64,000 nt of DNA from Imperialibacter sp040222815 (lineage in GTDB: Bacteria; Bacteroidota; Bacteroidia; Cytophagales; Cyclobacteriaceae). The notes beneath the pieces are model-generated. The model had not been told where the DNA came from and did not search any database. It saw only the letters and a program-made list of their open reading frames with translations. This document shows positions 53,266-62,172 of this stretch, piece after piece (within the stretch, counting starts at the first letter, position 1; each line of letters opens with the position of its first letter). Location: positions 124,001-188,000 of the forward strand of contig NZ_JAVKCH010000001.1 of the NCBI RefSeq assembly GCF_040222815.1, in the 5' to 3' direction. A program made the position numbers and the translations under genes.

Positions 53266-54270
53266 ATGAAAATCCGCAACCTTTCTCTTTTGCTCCTTTT
53301 TCCACTCACCTTTGCTTGTAATGAGGTTTTGGAATATCCGCCGTCACTTCCAGTTACAGAAGATACGCACAAACCACGTAGCCATAAGTCGGCAGTTGCC
53401 AATATCGTCTTTAGGTCTACCGACGGCGGACAAACATGGCAGGACATCAGCGAAGGGTTGCCCGAAAACTTGCAGGCAGGTAGTGGTTTCATTGCCAATA
53501 ATGGTGAGCTCTATTTGACTATAGAAAATGGGCTCTATCGCAGTGAACCAAATTCGACAACTCCTTTTTGGAGAAAAGAGATACTCGCCGATGAAAATAG
53601 TAGCATAGCGCCTGGCAAGACCGGAATCTATACCTACAACTATTGGAATGGCCAATTTCTAAAAAGAAAAAACGCAACGAGTATATGGTGGCCTATGTAC
53701 ACCAACTTTCCGGAGAAACAAGTACGCACCGTATTTGAAAGCGATGGAGGCACCGTTTTCATTGGCTGCGACAACGGCCTTTTTAAGTCTGCTAATGGTG
53801 GCGAAACCTGGAAACAAGTTCGAGCCGGAGGCTGGGCTATGAAGTTGGTAGAGCAAAACGGCATACTGATGGCCACGAGTCAGGAGGGGATCATACGGTC
53901 GACCGATGAGGGTGAAACCTGGGACCTGGTGATCAGCGAGGGTGGTGTCGGCATCGCTGTAGAACCTATCAATGGGGGCTTTGCTGCTATTACTTACAAC
54001 ACAGCGTCGGAGACCAGAAGGGTGCGAACATCCTACGACGGCGGCGAAACCTGGCAGGCCATTGATGCCGGCCTTCCGGCAAGCCTATCCATTACCTCCA
54101 TTGTTCAGATGGGCGACTATCTCTTTTGCGGTCATCCTGGTGGCATTTTTCGTTCATCGGACAGGGGACAGTCATGGGAACTGGTGCGCCCTTCTATCGG
54201 GGAAAGGGTCTTCAGCTTATCTGTTTCCGGCGATGTTGTTTATGCCCTCCCCATGGCTGAGGGATGCTAA
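53266..54270 (+). CDS. Asp-box (BNR) repeat lipoprotein
   Basis: 334 residues from the ATG at 53266; lipobox PLTFAC gives Cys18. At least five Asp-box repeats occur (STDGGQTWQD, SANGGETWKQ, STDEGETWDL, SYDGGETWQA, SSDRGQSWEL), forming a sialidase-like beta-propeller. No catalytic sialidase set is evident, so it is probably a binding or photosystem-stability-factor-like propeller. The end (ALPMAEGC) is abrupt and could reflect truncation. It sits between the Fic palindromes and a convergent response-regulator gene. Confidence 0.8.
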   Translation: MKIRNLSLLLLFPLTFACNEVLEYPPSLPVTEDTHKPRSHKSAVANIVFRSTDGGQTWQDISEGLPENLQAGSGFIANNGELYLTIENGLYRSEPNSTTPFWRKEILADENSSIAPGKTGIYTYNYWNGQFLKRKNATSIWWPMYTNFPEKQVRTVFESDGGTVFIGCDNGLFKSANGGETWKQVRAGGWAMKLVEQNGILMATSQEGIIRSTDEGETWDLVISEGGVGIAVEPINGGFAAITYNTASETRRVRTSYDGGETWQAIDAGLPASLSITSIVQMGDYLFCGHPGGIFRSSDRGQSWELVRPSIGERVFSLSVSGDVVYALPMAEGC

Positions 54271-54333
54271 AAAATTTGTGGTTTGTGTCATCGGAATTGT
54301 TTCGAGGGTTTTCTTTCCGTATCAACAAAGTGT

Positions 54334-55032
54334 TTAAAGCCACTTCGCCTTTATGTCTTTGTATTTTGTTCTTCCGATAGGGATAAGCGCCCCATTTTTA
54401 AGCTCGGCCATATATTTGCTCCCGGGTTTCACAATAATTTCCCTTACCTCAGACATCTTCAGCAAGTATGATTTATGGATACGTTCAAAAGCAGGAGGTA
54501 AAAGCTGCTCCAGTTTTTCAAGCGACTTATCATGCAGTTCTTTTGTTCCGTCCGTCAGAAAGAGTTCGGAATAGACTCCTGCTCCTTTAATAAAAAGCAA
54601 ATCTTCAATGGGGATCAGCTGTATCCTTTGTCTTTTTTTTACAGCTAGAAACCTAACCCTATTCGCCGCTGTTTTTTCTTTGGTGATGGCACGGTTGAAA
54701 GCTTGCTCCAGCCGACCTCTGTTAAAGGGCTTAGGTACAAAATCTAACACCCCATATTCAAAAGCCGTAATTGCCTGGTCTTTGTAAGCGGAAACTACGA
54801 TGGTATGAAACGACTCAGAAACCGCCGTCGTCAGGAGGTCAAAACCACTTTCTCCATTAAGATTCAAATCCAGGAGAACCAGATCCAGTGAGCTCTTTTC
54901 AATAAATTTCAATGCCTCAGAGAGTGTGTTAATGTGGGTGAGAGAGTGTAAGTTGTTGCCAAGAATGTCACGGGTCATCCTTTCAATTCTTTTGGCAATC
55001 CTTGATTCATCTTCAACGATTAAAACATTCAT
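54334..55032 (-). CDS. LytTR-family response regulator
   Basis: 232 residues. The receiver has its phospho-acceptor Asp55 in LVLLDLNLNG and the conserved Lys in FVPKPF; the C-terminal LytTR DNA-binding domain includes LLFIKGAGVYSELFLTDGT and FERIHKSYLLKMS. It starts 4 bases after the kinase stop and is clearly its partner. The operon is divergent from the two beta-propeller paralogues, which are possible targets. Confidence 0.92.
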   Translation of the reverse strand: MNVLIVEDESRIAKRIERMTRDILGNNLHSLTHINTLSEALKFIEKSSLDLVLLDLNLNGESGFDLLTTAVSESFHTIVVSAYKDQAITAFEYGVLDFVPKPFNRGRLEQAFNRAITKEKTAANRVRFLAVKKRQRIQLIPIEDLLFIKGAGVYSELFLTDGTKELHDKSLEKLEQLLPPAFERIHKSYLLKMSEVREIIVKPGSKYMAELKNGALIPIGRTKYKDIKAKWL

Positions 55033-55036
55033 CTCC

Positions 55037-56716
55037 TTAAGTGTATATTTTTAAGACGTTTTTCCAACCATGGTTTGTCGGTTCGGAGGTGAAATCCCAA
55101 TTCGAATGATAACTTTCTGTCAATCGAGCCTTTATGTATTTCAGTCCTGTGCCTTCTTCTCTATCTCCCGATGCTTGCCTCACAGCAGCAGCAAACGTCA
55201 AAAAGGTAAAACACTTGTACTGACTATTCGATTCAAATATCAACTTAAATTTGATGCTATTATCTTCCAAAGGCAAACTGTGCGTAATGCCGTTTTCCAA
55301 TAGCGTATGAAGAATGGCGGGGGGTATTTTTTGTTCAGGGTCTATACCTTCTTCTTCCCAGAAATAGTTGACTTCTTTTCTGTACGCCATAATCTCAAGA
55401 TGCGCACGGCAAAGCGCTATTTCTTGAGCAATAGGGATCAATGTTTGATTTTCTATCTGATTAAAAAGATCAAACTCTTTAGCGAGCGCTTCTATGAACA
55501 AAACTCCTTTTTTGGGAGATTCTTCTACCCAATCTATTAATGAGGTCAGGGTATTCATTAGAAAATGAGGTTGAATATTCTTTTTAAGCAGTTCCAGGCG
55601 TAGCCGAGTGGATTGAACGAGAGAAGTTTCATAGGCCAACCGTTGTTCTTTGATTCGGAGAGAAAGCAAATAGAACATGCTGAGGAGAATAAGACTGAAA
55701 CCTGCGAACAGGCTTTTGTTAAAGGAAGTGACAAAACTTATAAGCACGGATAATAGTAGCGCCAGCAGCACGAGGCGGGCGCCTCTCATTTTTCTGTAAC
55801 CTCCAAACACCGCTATCCCAAAAGAAAAAAGCCACATGCTTAAAGTCATATTATTGGCCGTCAATTCGAAATAATCATATTTTGAAAGGAAAATGAACAA
55901 TAGAACTCCGGCGTAAATGATCAGCAGCAATTTTCGCTTAGGGAAAGGAAACTGCATGGAAAAATAGAACGGGATCAAAAAAGAAATACCGAGCATTAGA
56001 ATGCCTATGATCTGTAAACGTATGACATGCAGACTGTAATGGATGGGAACATAGGCTTTAATAAACTCCGCAAGTATCAGGAGAAAAAAGAGAAAACAGC
56101 TTACACTAAAAATTAGCATTGCATACTCTTTTTTGTCACTCAGAAACAGAAAAAGAAAATAGAATGCTGCGATGAGAAAGGCTCCTGCAAACAGATGCAT
56201 ATAGGAAGATTCGATGAGCCGGTCGGTTAATAACTCATCATAATAAGCGATGTCCAGCTCCTCTATTCTTGTATGATTTGGAAAATAATAGAGACTCGAT
56301 CGCAAGGCCAGTAAATGTTCTCCCGCTTCCGTCAGGTGAGTAGGAATGCTAAAAGTAGCCCACATTTTACCTTCAGGCCCAAGCAATTCTTCTTGACCGG
56401 GGTTCCCATTTTTCCCAATCAATACTCCATCCCAAAAAACCTCATACTCACCATATACATGTAACTGAAGACCATAGGGATGTAATGATTCCGGAGCCTT
56501 CAAAATGTCAATTTTAGTTCGGGACCAGAAAACCCGACCGCCATCCACTACAAACCTTCCACTTTTCCAGCCCTCATCATTCCAGTTTTTTGCAGCCCAC
56601 TCTTGTTGATCTCCTATTTTGAATACCGTCTCGTACCCCTTGAAAACGGGACTTTGGGAGCAAGATGTCACAAGTATCAATGCTAAAAAAAAACAGGGTA
56701 ACGATCTCAAATTCAT
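55037..56716 (-). CDS. LytS-type sensor histidine kinase with lipoprotein-like signal
   Basis: 559 residues. The N-terminus is a lipoprotein-like signal (LALILVTSC), followed by a jelly-roll-like extracellular part (to about 165), about seven membrane segments (7TMR-DISM style) and a cytoplasmic kinase. The phospho-acceptor His384 is in NIQPHFLMNTL; the ATP-binding part has ILHTLLENGITHSL and GTGLKYIKARL. A double signal (lipidation plus membrane spans) is odd; the first part may be cleaved or merely hydrophobic. It forms a two-component system with the LytTR regulator downstream. Confidence 0.88.
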   Translation of the reverse strand: MNLRSLPCFFLALILVTSCSQSPVFKGYETVFKIGDQQEWAAKNWNDEGWKSGRFVVDGGRVFWSRTKIDILKAPESLHPYGLQLHVYGEYEVFWDGVLIGKNGNPGQEELLGPEGKMWATFSIPTHLTEAGEHLLALRSSLYYFPNHTRIEELDIAYYDELLTDRLIESSYMHLFAGAFLIAAFYFLFLFLSDKKEYAMLIFSVSCFLFFLLILAEFIKAYVPIHYSLHVIRLQIIGILMLGISFLIPFYFSMQFPFPKRKLLLIIYAGVLLFIFLSKYDYFELTANNMTLSMWLFSFGIAVFGGYRKMRGARLVLLALLLSVLISFVTSFNKSLFAGFSLILLSMFYLLSLRIKEQRLAYETSLVQSTRLRLELLKKNIQPHFLMNTLTSLIDWVEESPKKGVLFIEALAKEFDLFNQIENQTLIPIAQEIALCRAHLEIMAYRKEVNYFWEEEGIDPEQKIPPAILHTLLENGITHSLPLEDNSIKFKLIFESNSQYKCFTFLTFAAAVRQASGDREEGTGLKYIKARLTESYHSNWDFTSEPTNHGWKNVLKIYT

Positions 56717-56917
56717 TTGTCAAGGTTTTACTGACGTAAAGAAACCATTATAATATGGCTTCTTTGAGTAGTTCATTCATGCATAGAGCAGTTGGCAAAA
56801 TAAACAATGCACATCAACAACTCTCACAGGAATTTTGGTGTATACCCTTCAAAAACTCAATCTCAACTTATGACCATTTTAGACAAGTATATCAAACATA
56901 TCAACAATAGGAGGGGA

Positions 56918-57811
56918 ATGCGGATCACGAAAATGCTCCTATTTGCGAACGTTGTATGCCTAAGTAGTGGGTTTGCTCAAGAAAACATTGCAAGCGACAC
57001 TGATTTTCCACTCATGGAGGGGCCCAATATGGGGCAAAAGCCTCCGGGCATGGTGGCAGAACCATTTGCTCCAGGTATCATCTCCAAAGAAGGCTGGGAG
57101 CTAGAGGGCGTCTTTGCCCCGGGTATGAAAGAGTTTTACTTCACGAGAGACCTCGGTGAATACACAAGCTACAACCCTGACAATTTCCACCCAACTGTAA
57201 TTGGCTTCCGGCAGGAAAACAATGTCTGGAAGAAATTCATTGAGTTTAAGCGAAGGGGAGAGATCACTTTCTCGCCAGACGGCCAGCGCATGCACATGGC
57301 CAAAGGGTACAAAGATCGTGTGGGCGATGACTGGTCCGAACGCAAAAGCCTTGGGCCCATGTTTGACCGGGAAGACTGGGGTATTATGCGCCTGTCGGCA
57401 TCCGCAAAGGGCACCTATGTTTTTGATGACTATAAAAGCAAAGATGCGATTCGCATTTCGACCATCAAAGATGGCAAGCGCCAGGAGCCAACGAGAATGG
57501 GGCCAGTGGTCAACTCAGGCAAAAAGACCGCTCACCCATTTATTGCGCCAGACGAGAGCTACCTCATTTGGGACAGCGAGCGGGAAGGGGGCTATGGAGA
57601 CTCTGATCTCTACATCAGCTTCCGACAAAAAGATGATTCCTGGGGGCCTGCCATCAATATGGGCGACAAGGTCAACTCCGCTCAATGGGATGCCTATGCT
57701 ACCGTTACCCCTGACGGCAAATACCTTTTGTTCAATAGAAAGGTGGGCGGCGGAAATACGGACATCTACTGGGTTGACGCACAAATCATTGAAACTCTCA
57801 GACCCCAATAA
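56918..57811 (+). CDS. secreted PD40/WD40-like beta-propeller protein, first paralogue
   Basis: 297 residues from the ATG at 56918, chosen because AGGAGGGG lies directly before it and it opens a signal peptide (MLLFANVVCLSSGFAQ). PD40-type repeats include FAPGMKEFYFTRDLGEYTSY, ITFSPDGQRMHMAKG, HPFIAPDESYLIWDSEREGG and VTPDGKYLLFNRKVGGGNTD. No catalytic motif is apparent. It is followed 26 bases later by a close paralogue with the same order of motifs and the same end (WVDAQIIETLRP), a recent tandem duplication. It is divergent from the LytS/LytTR operon. Confidence 0.85.
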   Translation: MRITKMLLFANVVCLSSGFAQENIASDTDFPLMEGPNMGQKPPGMVAEPFAPGIISKEGWELEGVFAPGMKEFYFTRDLGEYTSYNPDNFHPTVIGFRQENNVWKKFIEFKRRGEITFSPDGQRMHMAKGYKDRVGDDWSERKSLGPMFDREDWGIMRLSASAKGTYVFDDYKSKDAIRISTIKDGKRQEPTRMGPVVNSGKKTAHPFIAPDESYLIWDSEREGGYGDSDLYISFRQKDDSWGPAINMGDKVNSAQWDAYATVTPDGKYLLFNRKVGGGNTDIYWVDAQIIETLRPQ

Positions 57812-57837
57812 CAACTCATCAAAAAAAGGAAGCAAAT

Positions 57838-58737
57838 ATGAATGCAATGAAATTACTAATGTTGGCATTTTCCATTTCAATCAATACAGCTCTTGCTCAG
57901 GAAAAAATTGAAAACGATGCCAGCCAACCGCCCTTAGAGGATCGCTATTTTGGAGAAAAACCACCGGGCCTGATTCCTGTACTTTTTGCTCCTGACATTG
58001 TTTCTCCAGAAGGACTTTTTGAAGGTGGTAACCATTCTCCAGACATGAAGGAATACTATTTCACCAGGAAAAATGGAAAATATGAGCGACGTACTTTTTT
58101 TGTTATTCGATATGAAAATGGGAAATGGGGGAACGAAACAGAGACTGATATAAAATGGCCGGGGTTCTCTGAGGATGGCAACACAATGTACCTTGGAAAG
58201 GAGTATAGGGAACGAACTGCAACAGGGTGGTCTGAACTCAAAAGTCTGGGTGAATTCTTAAAAGATCAGGCACATGGTATGTCGATTTCTTCTCGGGGAA
58301 CCTATTATTTTGCTGTTTATAAAAACAATGATAGCGGGGTAAACGGCGCTATCTATTATTCTGGTTTCATAAACGGCAAACAAGAAACACCGGTCAAAAT
58401 GGGTACAGAAATTAATACCGGAATAGATATTGCGCATCCTTACATTGCTCCGGATGAATCCTATTTAATGTGGGACGTTGAAAGAGAAGATGGGTATGGT
58501 GGGTCGGATATCTATATCAGTTTTCGAGCGAAAGACGGTTCCTGGCAACCTGCAATGAACATGGGTAATAAGATAAACACAGCACTCCAGGAAAGCTCCC
58601 CATCGGTAACATACGATGGGAAATATCTGTTTTTTTCGAGAGGAGAGTGGGAGGTCAGAGAAGATGGAAGCACCAATTGGGTAGGAAAACCTTATTGGGT
58701 GGATGCTCAGGTTATTGAGAATCTCAGACCCCGATAA
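57838..58737 (+). CDS. secreted PD40-like beta-propeller protein, second paralogue
   Basis: 299 residues with signal peptide (LLMLAFSISINTALAQE). It matches the upstream protein along its whole length: PPGLIPVLFAPDIVSPEG, SPDMKEYYFTRKNGKYERR, HPYIAPDESYLMWDVERED, and the end WVDAQVIENLRPR. Sequence has diverged clearly, and codon use is more AT-rich than the first copy. A strong terminator follows. The paired genes probably belong to one transcript and are exported; a surface sensing or binding role is a guess. Confidence 0.85.
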   Translation: MNAMKLLMLAFSISINTALAQEKIENDASQPPLEDRYFGEKPPGLIPVLFAPDIVSPEGLFEGGNHSPDMKEYYFTRKNGKYERRTFFVIRYENGKWGNETETDIKWPGFSEDGNTMYLGKEYRERTATGWSELKSLGEFLKDQAHGMSISSRGTYYFAVYKNNDSGVNGAIYYSGFINGKQETPVKMGTEINTGIDIAHPYIAPDESYLMWDVEREDGYGGSDIYISFRAKDGSWQPAMNMGNKINTALQESSPSVTYDGKYLFFSRGEWEVREDGSTNWVGKPYWVDAQVIENLRPR

Positions 58738-58806
58738 CAACGTAGAGTACATAGGTAAACAGTAACCGACAACCGGGCACACATTTAATTCTCACCAGAG
58801 TAGTTT

Positions 58807-58849
58807 GCAGGCAACGGCTCCACAATGGAGCTGTTGCCTGCTATTTTTT
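58807..58849 (+). terminator. rho-independent terminator after the beta-propeller pair
   Basis: GCAGGCAACGGCTCC pairs with GGAGCTGTTGCCTGC (one G-T pair) over a 5-base loop, then TATTTTTT. It closes the plus-strand pair and may also act against the convergent reductase gene. Confidence 0.9.
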
Positions 58850-58868
58850 AGTCAAAAGAGCTTTTTTT

Positions 58869-59783
58869 CTAGCCCGCACGCCTTTCGTTATCGATCACAT
58901 TGATCACCACATTGCCCTTTTTTCGAAATGACTCCACGTAGGCGTGGGCTTCCCTGATTTGCTCCAGGCTGTATCGTTTATCAATGACTGTGATCAACTT
59001 TCCGGCCTCGATAAGGTTTTTCAGCACTGTCAGGTCATCATCCTTTGCTTTCGCATTGCCAGCCACCGAAACGTACTTACCGCCTGGTTTCAGCAAATGA
59101 CGGAGCTGCGATTTAGTCGCCTTTCCCACCGCATCAAAAACAACGTCGAAGCTTTCCGGTGTCGCTGTGTGTTCATCTTTTGTATAATCCAGAATAGACT
59201 CAGCCCCCAGCTGGGCAACCAGCGGGATGTTGGCCGTGCTGCACACCCCCGTCACCGTTGCTCCAAAAGCCCTTGCAAGCTGCACACCAAAGGTGCCTAC
59301 GCTACCTGAGGCACCATAAATCAATACTTTGTCGCCAGGTTTGATGCCGCCCTGCCTCAAAAATCTCAGCGCCGTCAACCCGCCAACGGGAACGGTAGCA
59401 GCTTCTTCAAAGGTCATGTTCGAGGGCTTTATGGCCATCAAGTGGTTGGCAGGCAGGCAGGTGTACTCAGCGTATCCGCCAAACCGCAGGCCACACGAGG
59501 CGAAAACAGCGTCTCCTTTTTTGAAGTTACTTACTTTGCTGCCCGCCGCTTCAATTACCCCGGCCACCTCAAAGCCCAGTATTTTTACCCGTTTGGGTTT
59601 CAGCAGCCCGTTGAAAATCCGGGCCAGAAAGGGGTCGGCCTTGCGTAGCCGCCAGTCGCCTGCCGTGACCGTGGTAGCGTAAATTTTTATCAGAACCTCA
59701 TTTTCCTTTGGGGATGGTTTGTCCACCTCTTTTAGTTCAAGCACATCGGGTGAACCATATTTTTCATAAACGACAGCTTTCAT
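58869..59783 (-). CDS. medium-chain dehydrogenase/reductase, quinone-oxidoreductase type
   Basis: 304 residues. The N-terminal GroES-like part (LELKEVDKPSPKENEVLIKI, GFEVAGVIEAAGSKVSNFK) and the nucleotide motif VLIYGASGSVGTFGVQLA define an NADPH-dependent MDR enzyme without the structural zinc Cys set, like quinone oxidoreductases or enoyl reductases. It is cytoplasmic and of normal length. The substrate is unknown. It is monocistronic, with an inverted repeat between it and the next minus-strand gene. Confidence 0.9.
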   Translation of the reverse strand: MKAVVYEKYGSPDVLELKEVDKPSPKENEVLIKIYATTVTAGDWRLRKADPFLARIFNGLLKPKRVKILGFEVAGVIEAAGSKVSNFKKGDAVFASCGLRFGGYAEYTCLPANHLMAIKPSNMTFEEAATVPVGGLTALRFLRQGGIKPGDKVLIYGASGSVGTFGVQLARAFGATVTGVCSTANIPLVAQLGAESILDYTKDEHTATPESFDVVFDAVGKATKSQLRHLLKPGGKYVSVAGNAKAKDDDLTVLKNLIEAGKLITVIDKRYSLEQIREAHAYVESFRKKGNVVINVIDNERRAG

Positions 59784-59842
59784 TCGTCAAAATGTTAATT
59801 ATATGTTAGTCTATTTTAAAGGGTACCCTGGACAAAGGAATG

Positions 59843-59897
59843 GAGCTGTCTCAAAAGCCCTAAACCTGGTGCGAGATTTTTGAGACAGCCTCTCCAT
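59843..59897. repeat. 12-bp inverted repeat GCTGTCTCAAAA/TTTTGAGACAGC
   Basis: Arms 59845-59856 and 59878-59889 are perfect with a 21-base spacer; flanking ATGGAG and CTCCAT extend the pairing after a 3-base bulge. There is no T-run. Ends of this sequence resemble IS terminal repeats, so it may be a small non-autonomous element or solo end pair. Confidence 0.75.
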
Positions 59898-59927
59898 GCC
59901 TGCCCGGGTTATCGAACCTTCTGCTGA

Positions 59928-60638
59928 TCAGCTCAGAGGGTTTAAAGGCTGTGGCCCAAGGTTCGCTATAGCCGACGGCCTGAACCCTTTGCTTATCAGG
60001 TAAATCCCCAGCGACAGCTCGAAGCCAGCTACCAGCACAGCACTCAGCCCGGCCAGGGGATCCCGTTGCCCGATGAGGCCAAACATCGCTGAAAACGTGC
60101 CCGCCAGCAGCACCGGCCCGCCAATGATCCCAATCACAGCCAGCCCTCTGGGCACCAAACGAGACTTGTAGAGCAAGATGCCAAGCACAAAGTCGTTGAT
60201 GGCAGGCATGAAGCTCTGGCCGATAAGAAACATCCTGTCGTACATCGTCACCAGGGTTTGGCCGGTAACCAGCGCTTCGGCTGCGGCCCCCGGCTGGTGC
60301 AGTGCAACCACCGTAAGCAGGAACATCACCCCGACAAAGATGGTTGCCGCCTCCAGCACCCTGAAGCCGACAAGGCTCAGCGCCATGCCCTCATTTTGCC
60401 ATTTTAATACCGGATAAAGCGCCAATGCGGTGCCAATGCCGGTGAGCGCCACTACGATTTCCAGAATACCCCCGATGAGCACGGGAGTATCCGAAAGAGA
60501 ACTGACCAGGTAGCCAGCCTCACGCACCGGCGCATAAAGCGCCAGCGTGGGCACGGAGACGAAGGTGAGCAGGTACAGAATGCCTGCTGTCAGCGAGGCT
60601 TTTCTGTTTGAATTGAATGCTTTCATAAGTTTTGCCAT
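59928..60638 (-). CDS. DUF4386-family membrane protein
   Basis: 236 residues with about six membrane segments (LTAGILYLLTFVSVPTLALY, LIGGILEIVVALTGIGTALA, VFRVLEAATIFVGVMFLLTV and others) and the family's AGILYL, GFRVLEA and FNDFVLG-like landmarks (here INDFVLGILLYKSRLVPRGL). DUF4386 proteins are inner-membrane proteins without a known role. It lies 36 bases after a beta-barrel gene on the same strand; the two may be co-transcribed. Confidence 0.85.
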   Translation of the reverse strand: MAKLMKAFNSNRKASLTAGILYLLTFVSVPTLALYAPVREAGYLVSSLSDTPVLIGGILEIVVALTGIGTALALYPVLKWQNEGMALSLVGFRVLEAATIFVGVMFLLTVVALHQPGAAAEALVTGQTLVTMYDRMFLIGQSFMPAINDFVLGILLYKSRLVPRGLAVIGIIGGPVLLAGTFSAMFGLIGQRDPLAGLSAVLVAGFELSLGIYLISKGFRPSAIANLGPQPLNPLS

Positions 60639-60674
60639 TTTTTTTAATGACCATCCGAATACATCATTCGCCTC

Positions 60675-61355
60675 TTACTTCGCAAGTGGGTTCTTCTTCC
60701 AGGGCTGTATGTAGTACACACTGATGTTCAGGTTGCGGTTGTACAGGTTATCGGCGTGGACGATATTGGTGAGTCCGTGCACATACCTGATATCCAGCGC
60801 ATACTGCTTTTGCTTGATGCGGAAAGTGTATCCGCCGCCCACCTGCACGCCAGCTTCAAAACGTTTGAGCCCGTCGCTGTCATCAAATGACACTTTGCTC
60901 GATTTGTCGTCGGCTTTTACTTTGCCGCCGAGGTTGTAGGCTACTGAAGGGCCCGCATTCACATGGAACTTACCAAAATGAACCCTGGCCAGCACAGGCG
61001 CTTCGACCGAATGTAGCCGAAGCGTTCCATTCTCGGCAGTCAGGGGATTGTAGGTGCCAAGCTGTCCACCCTTTACCAGATAATACAATTCAGACACTAC
61101 TGAAAAGTGAGACGAGATGCCACCCTGAAATGCCAGGCCTGCCTGAAGAGACATCACCGATTTTTTATCGCCACCAATAGCTCCTTGTTCCTGGCTTAGG
61201 CTGGTGGCTGCCAGGTTAAGCAGTGGATGCATGTACGTAACAGGTGCTTTTTTGTCGGTGAATTGCGCAGACAGAGAGTCTGCATTTTGAGCCATTACGT
61301 TTCCGGACAAGGCAACCATACCTAGTACGATAGCCTTCTTGATTGTTTTTTTCAT
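60675..61355 (-). CDS. outer-membrane beta-barrel (porin-family) protein
   Basis: 226 residues from the ATG at 61355, which starts a signal peptide (KKAIVLGMVALSGNVMAQ). Alternating hydrophobic strands (SVMSLQAGLAFQGGISSHFS, HFGKFHVNAGPSVAYNLGG, RFEAGVQVGGGYTFRIKQ) and a final strand ending in a short charged tail fit an eight-stranded PorT/OmpW-like barrel. Function unknown. It lies between the second response regulator (122 bases) and the DUF4386 gene, and could be controlled by that two-component system. Confidence 0.8.
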   Translation of the reverse strand: MKKTIKKAIVLGMVALSGNVMAQNADSLSAQFTDKKAPVTYMHPLLNLAATSLSQEQGAIGGDKKSVMSLQAGLAFQGGISSHFSVVSELYYLVKGGQLGTYNPLTAENGTLRLHSVEAPVLARVHFGKFHVNAGPSVAYNLGGKVKADDKSSKVSFDDSDGLKRFEAGVQVGGGYTFRIKQKQYALDIRYVHGLTNIVHADNLYNRNLNISVYYIQPWKKNPLAK

Positions 61356-61476
61356 TGTTCCTTGGTTATTTTTTAACAAAGGAAAATGAGCGGCCTTGGT
61401 CCTGAAATTTTATTATGCAACAGCCGCAAAGATGTCTGCATAGTGCCACTTTTAGTCTGCGAAATAAATGGGGAAA

Positions 61477-62172
61477 TTACGCCTTGCTTTGGATCAGGTG
61501 GTAAAACACGTCCTTGTAAGTATCGGAAATCGGTATCAGCTGGTCGGCTATCCTGATGCGGCCACGCTCTACGGATACTATTTTGCTCAACGACACCATG
61601 TACGACTTGTGCACCCGGCAAATTTCGCCCGGTGGAATCAGTTTTTCGAACTCGCTGAAATTCTGCAGGGTCATGATCTTCTTCGTTGGCGTATGGATCC
61701 TGCGGTAGTCACGCATCCCTTCGATATAAACTATTTCATTGAGCATGATTTTTTCCAGCCGGTTCTCCGTTTTCACGAATATAAATTCCGGGGCCGGTTC
61801 CGACTGGCGGTAGGAGAGGTTCTCCTGCGCTTTGTTCACTGCCTGTATAAACCGGTTGAACGTAAAGGGCTTCAGTAAATAGTCCGTTATTTTCAGCTCG
61901 TAACCTTTCAGGGCATACTCCTGGTAGGCAGTGGTAATGATCACCTGGCTGTTGATTTTTGTGCTTTCCAGGAGCTCTATTCCGGATAGCTCGTCCATAT
62001 TGATATCCAGAAAAAGCACATCCACTTTGTGGCTGTTGAGATAGGAGAGGCCGGTGAGGGCGTTATCAAATGTGGCACTCAATTGCAGAAAAGGTACCTT
62101 TTCTACAAAGGCCTTTGTTTTCTCCAAAGCCAGGGGCTCGTCTTCAATGATCACACAGGTATATTTATCCAT
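61477..62172 (-). CDS. LytTR-family response regulator
   Basis: 231 residues. Phospho-acceptor Asp56 lies in VLFLDINMDE, the conserved Lys in YLLKPFT, and the LytTR domain holds IVYIEGMRDYRRIHTPTKK and ICRVHKSYMVSLS. Its start overlaps the kinase stop by 8 bases. Together they form a complete LytS/LytTR pair; likely targets are the beta-barrel and DUF4386 genes that follow on the same strand. Confidence 0.93.
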   Translation of the reverse strand: MDKYTCVIIEDEPLALEKTKAFVEKVPFLQLSATFDNALTGLSYLNSHKVDVLFLDINMDELSGIELLESTKINSQVIITTAYQEYALKGYELKITDYLLKPFTFNRFIQAVNKAQENLSYRQSEPAPEFIFVKTENRLEKIMLNEIVYIEGMRDYRRIHTPTKKIMTLQNFSEFEKLIPPGEICRVHKSYMVSLSKIVSVERGRIRIADQLIPISDTYKDVFYHLIQSKA

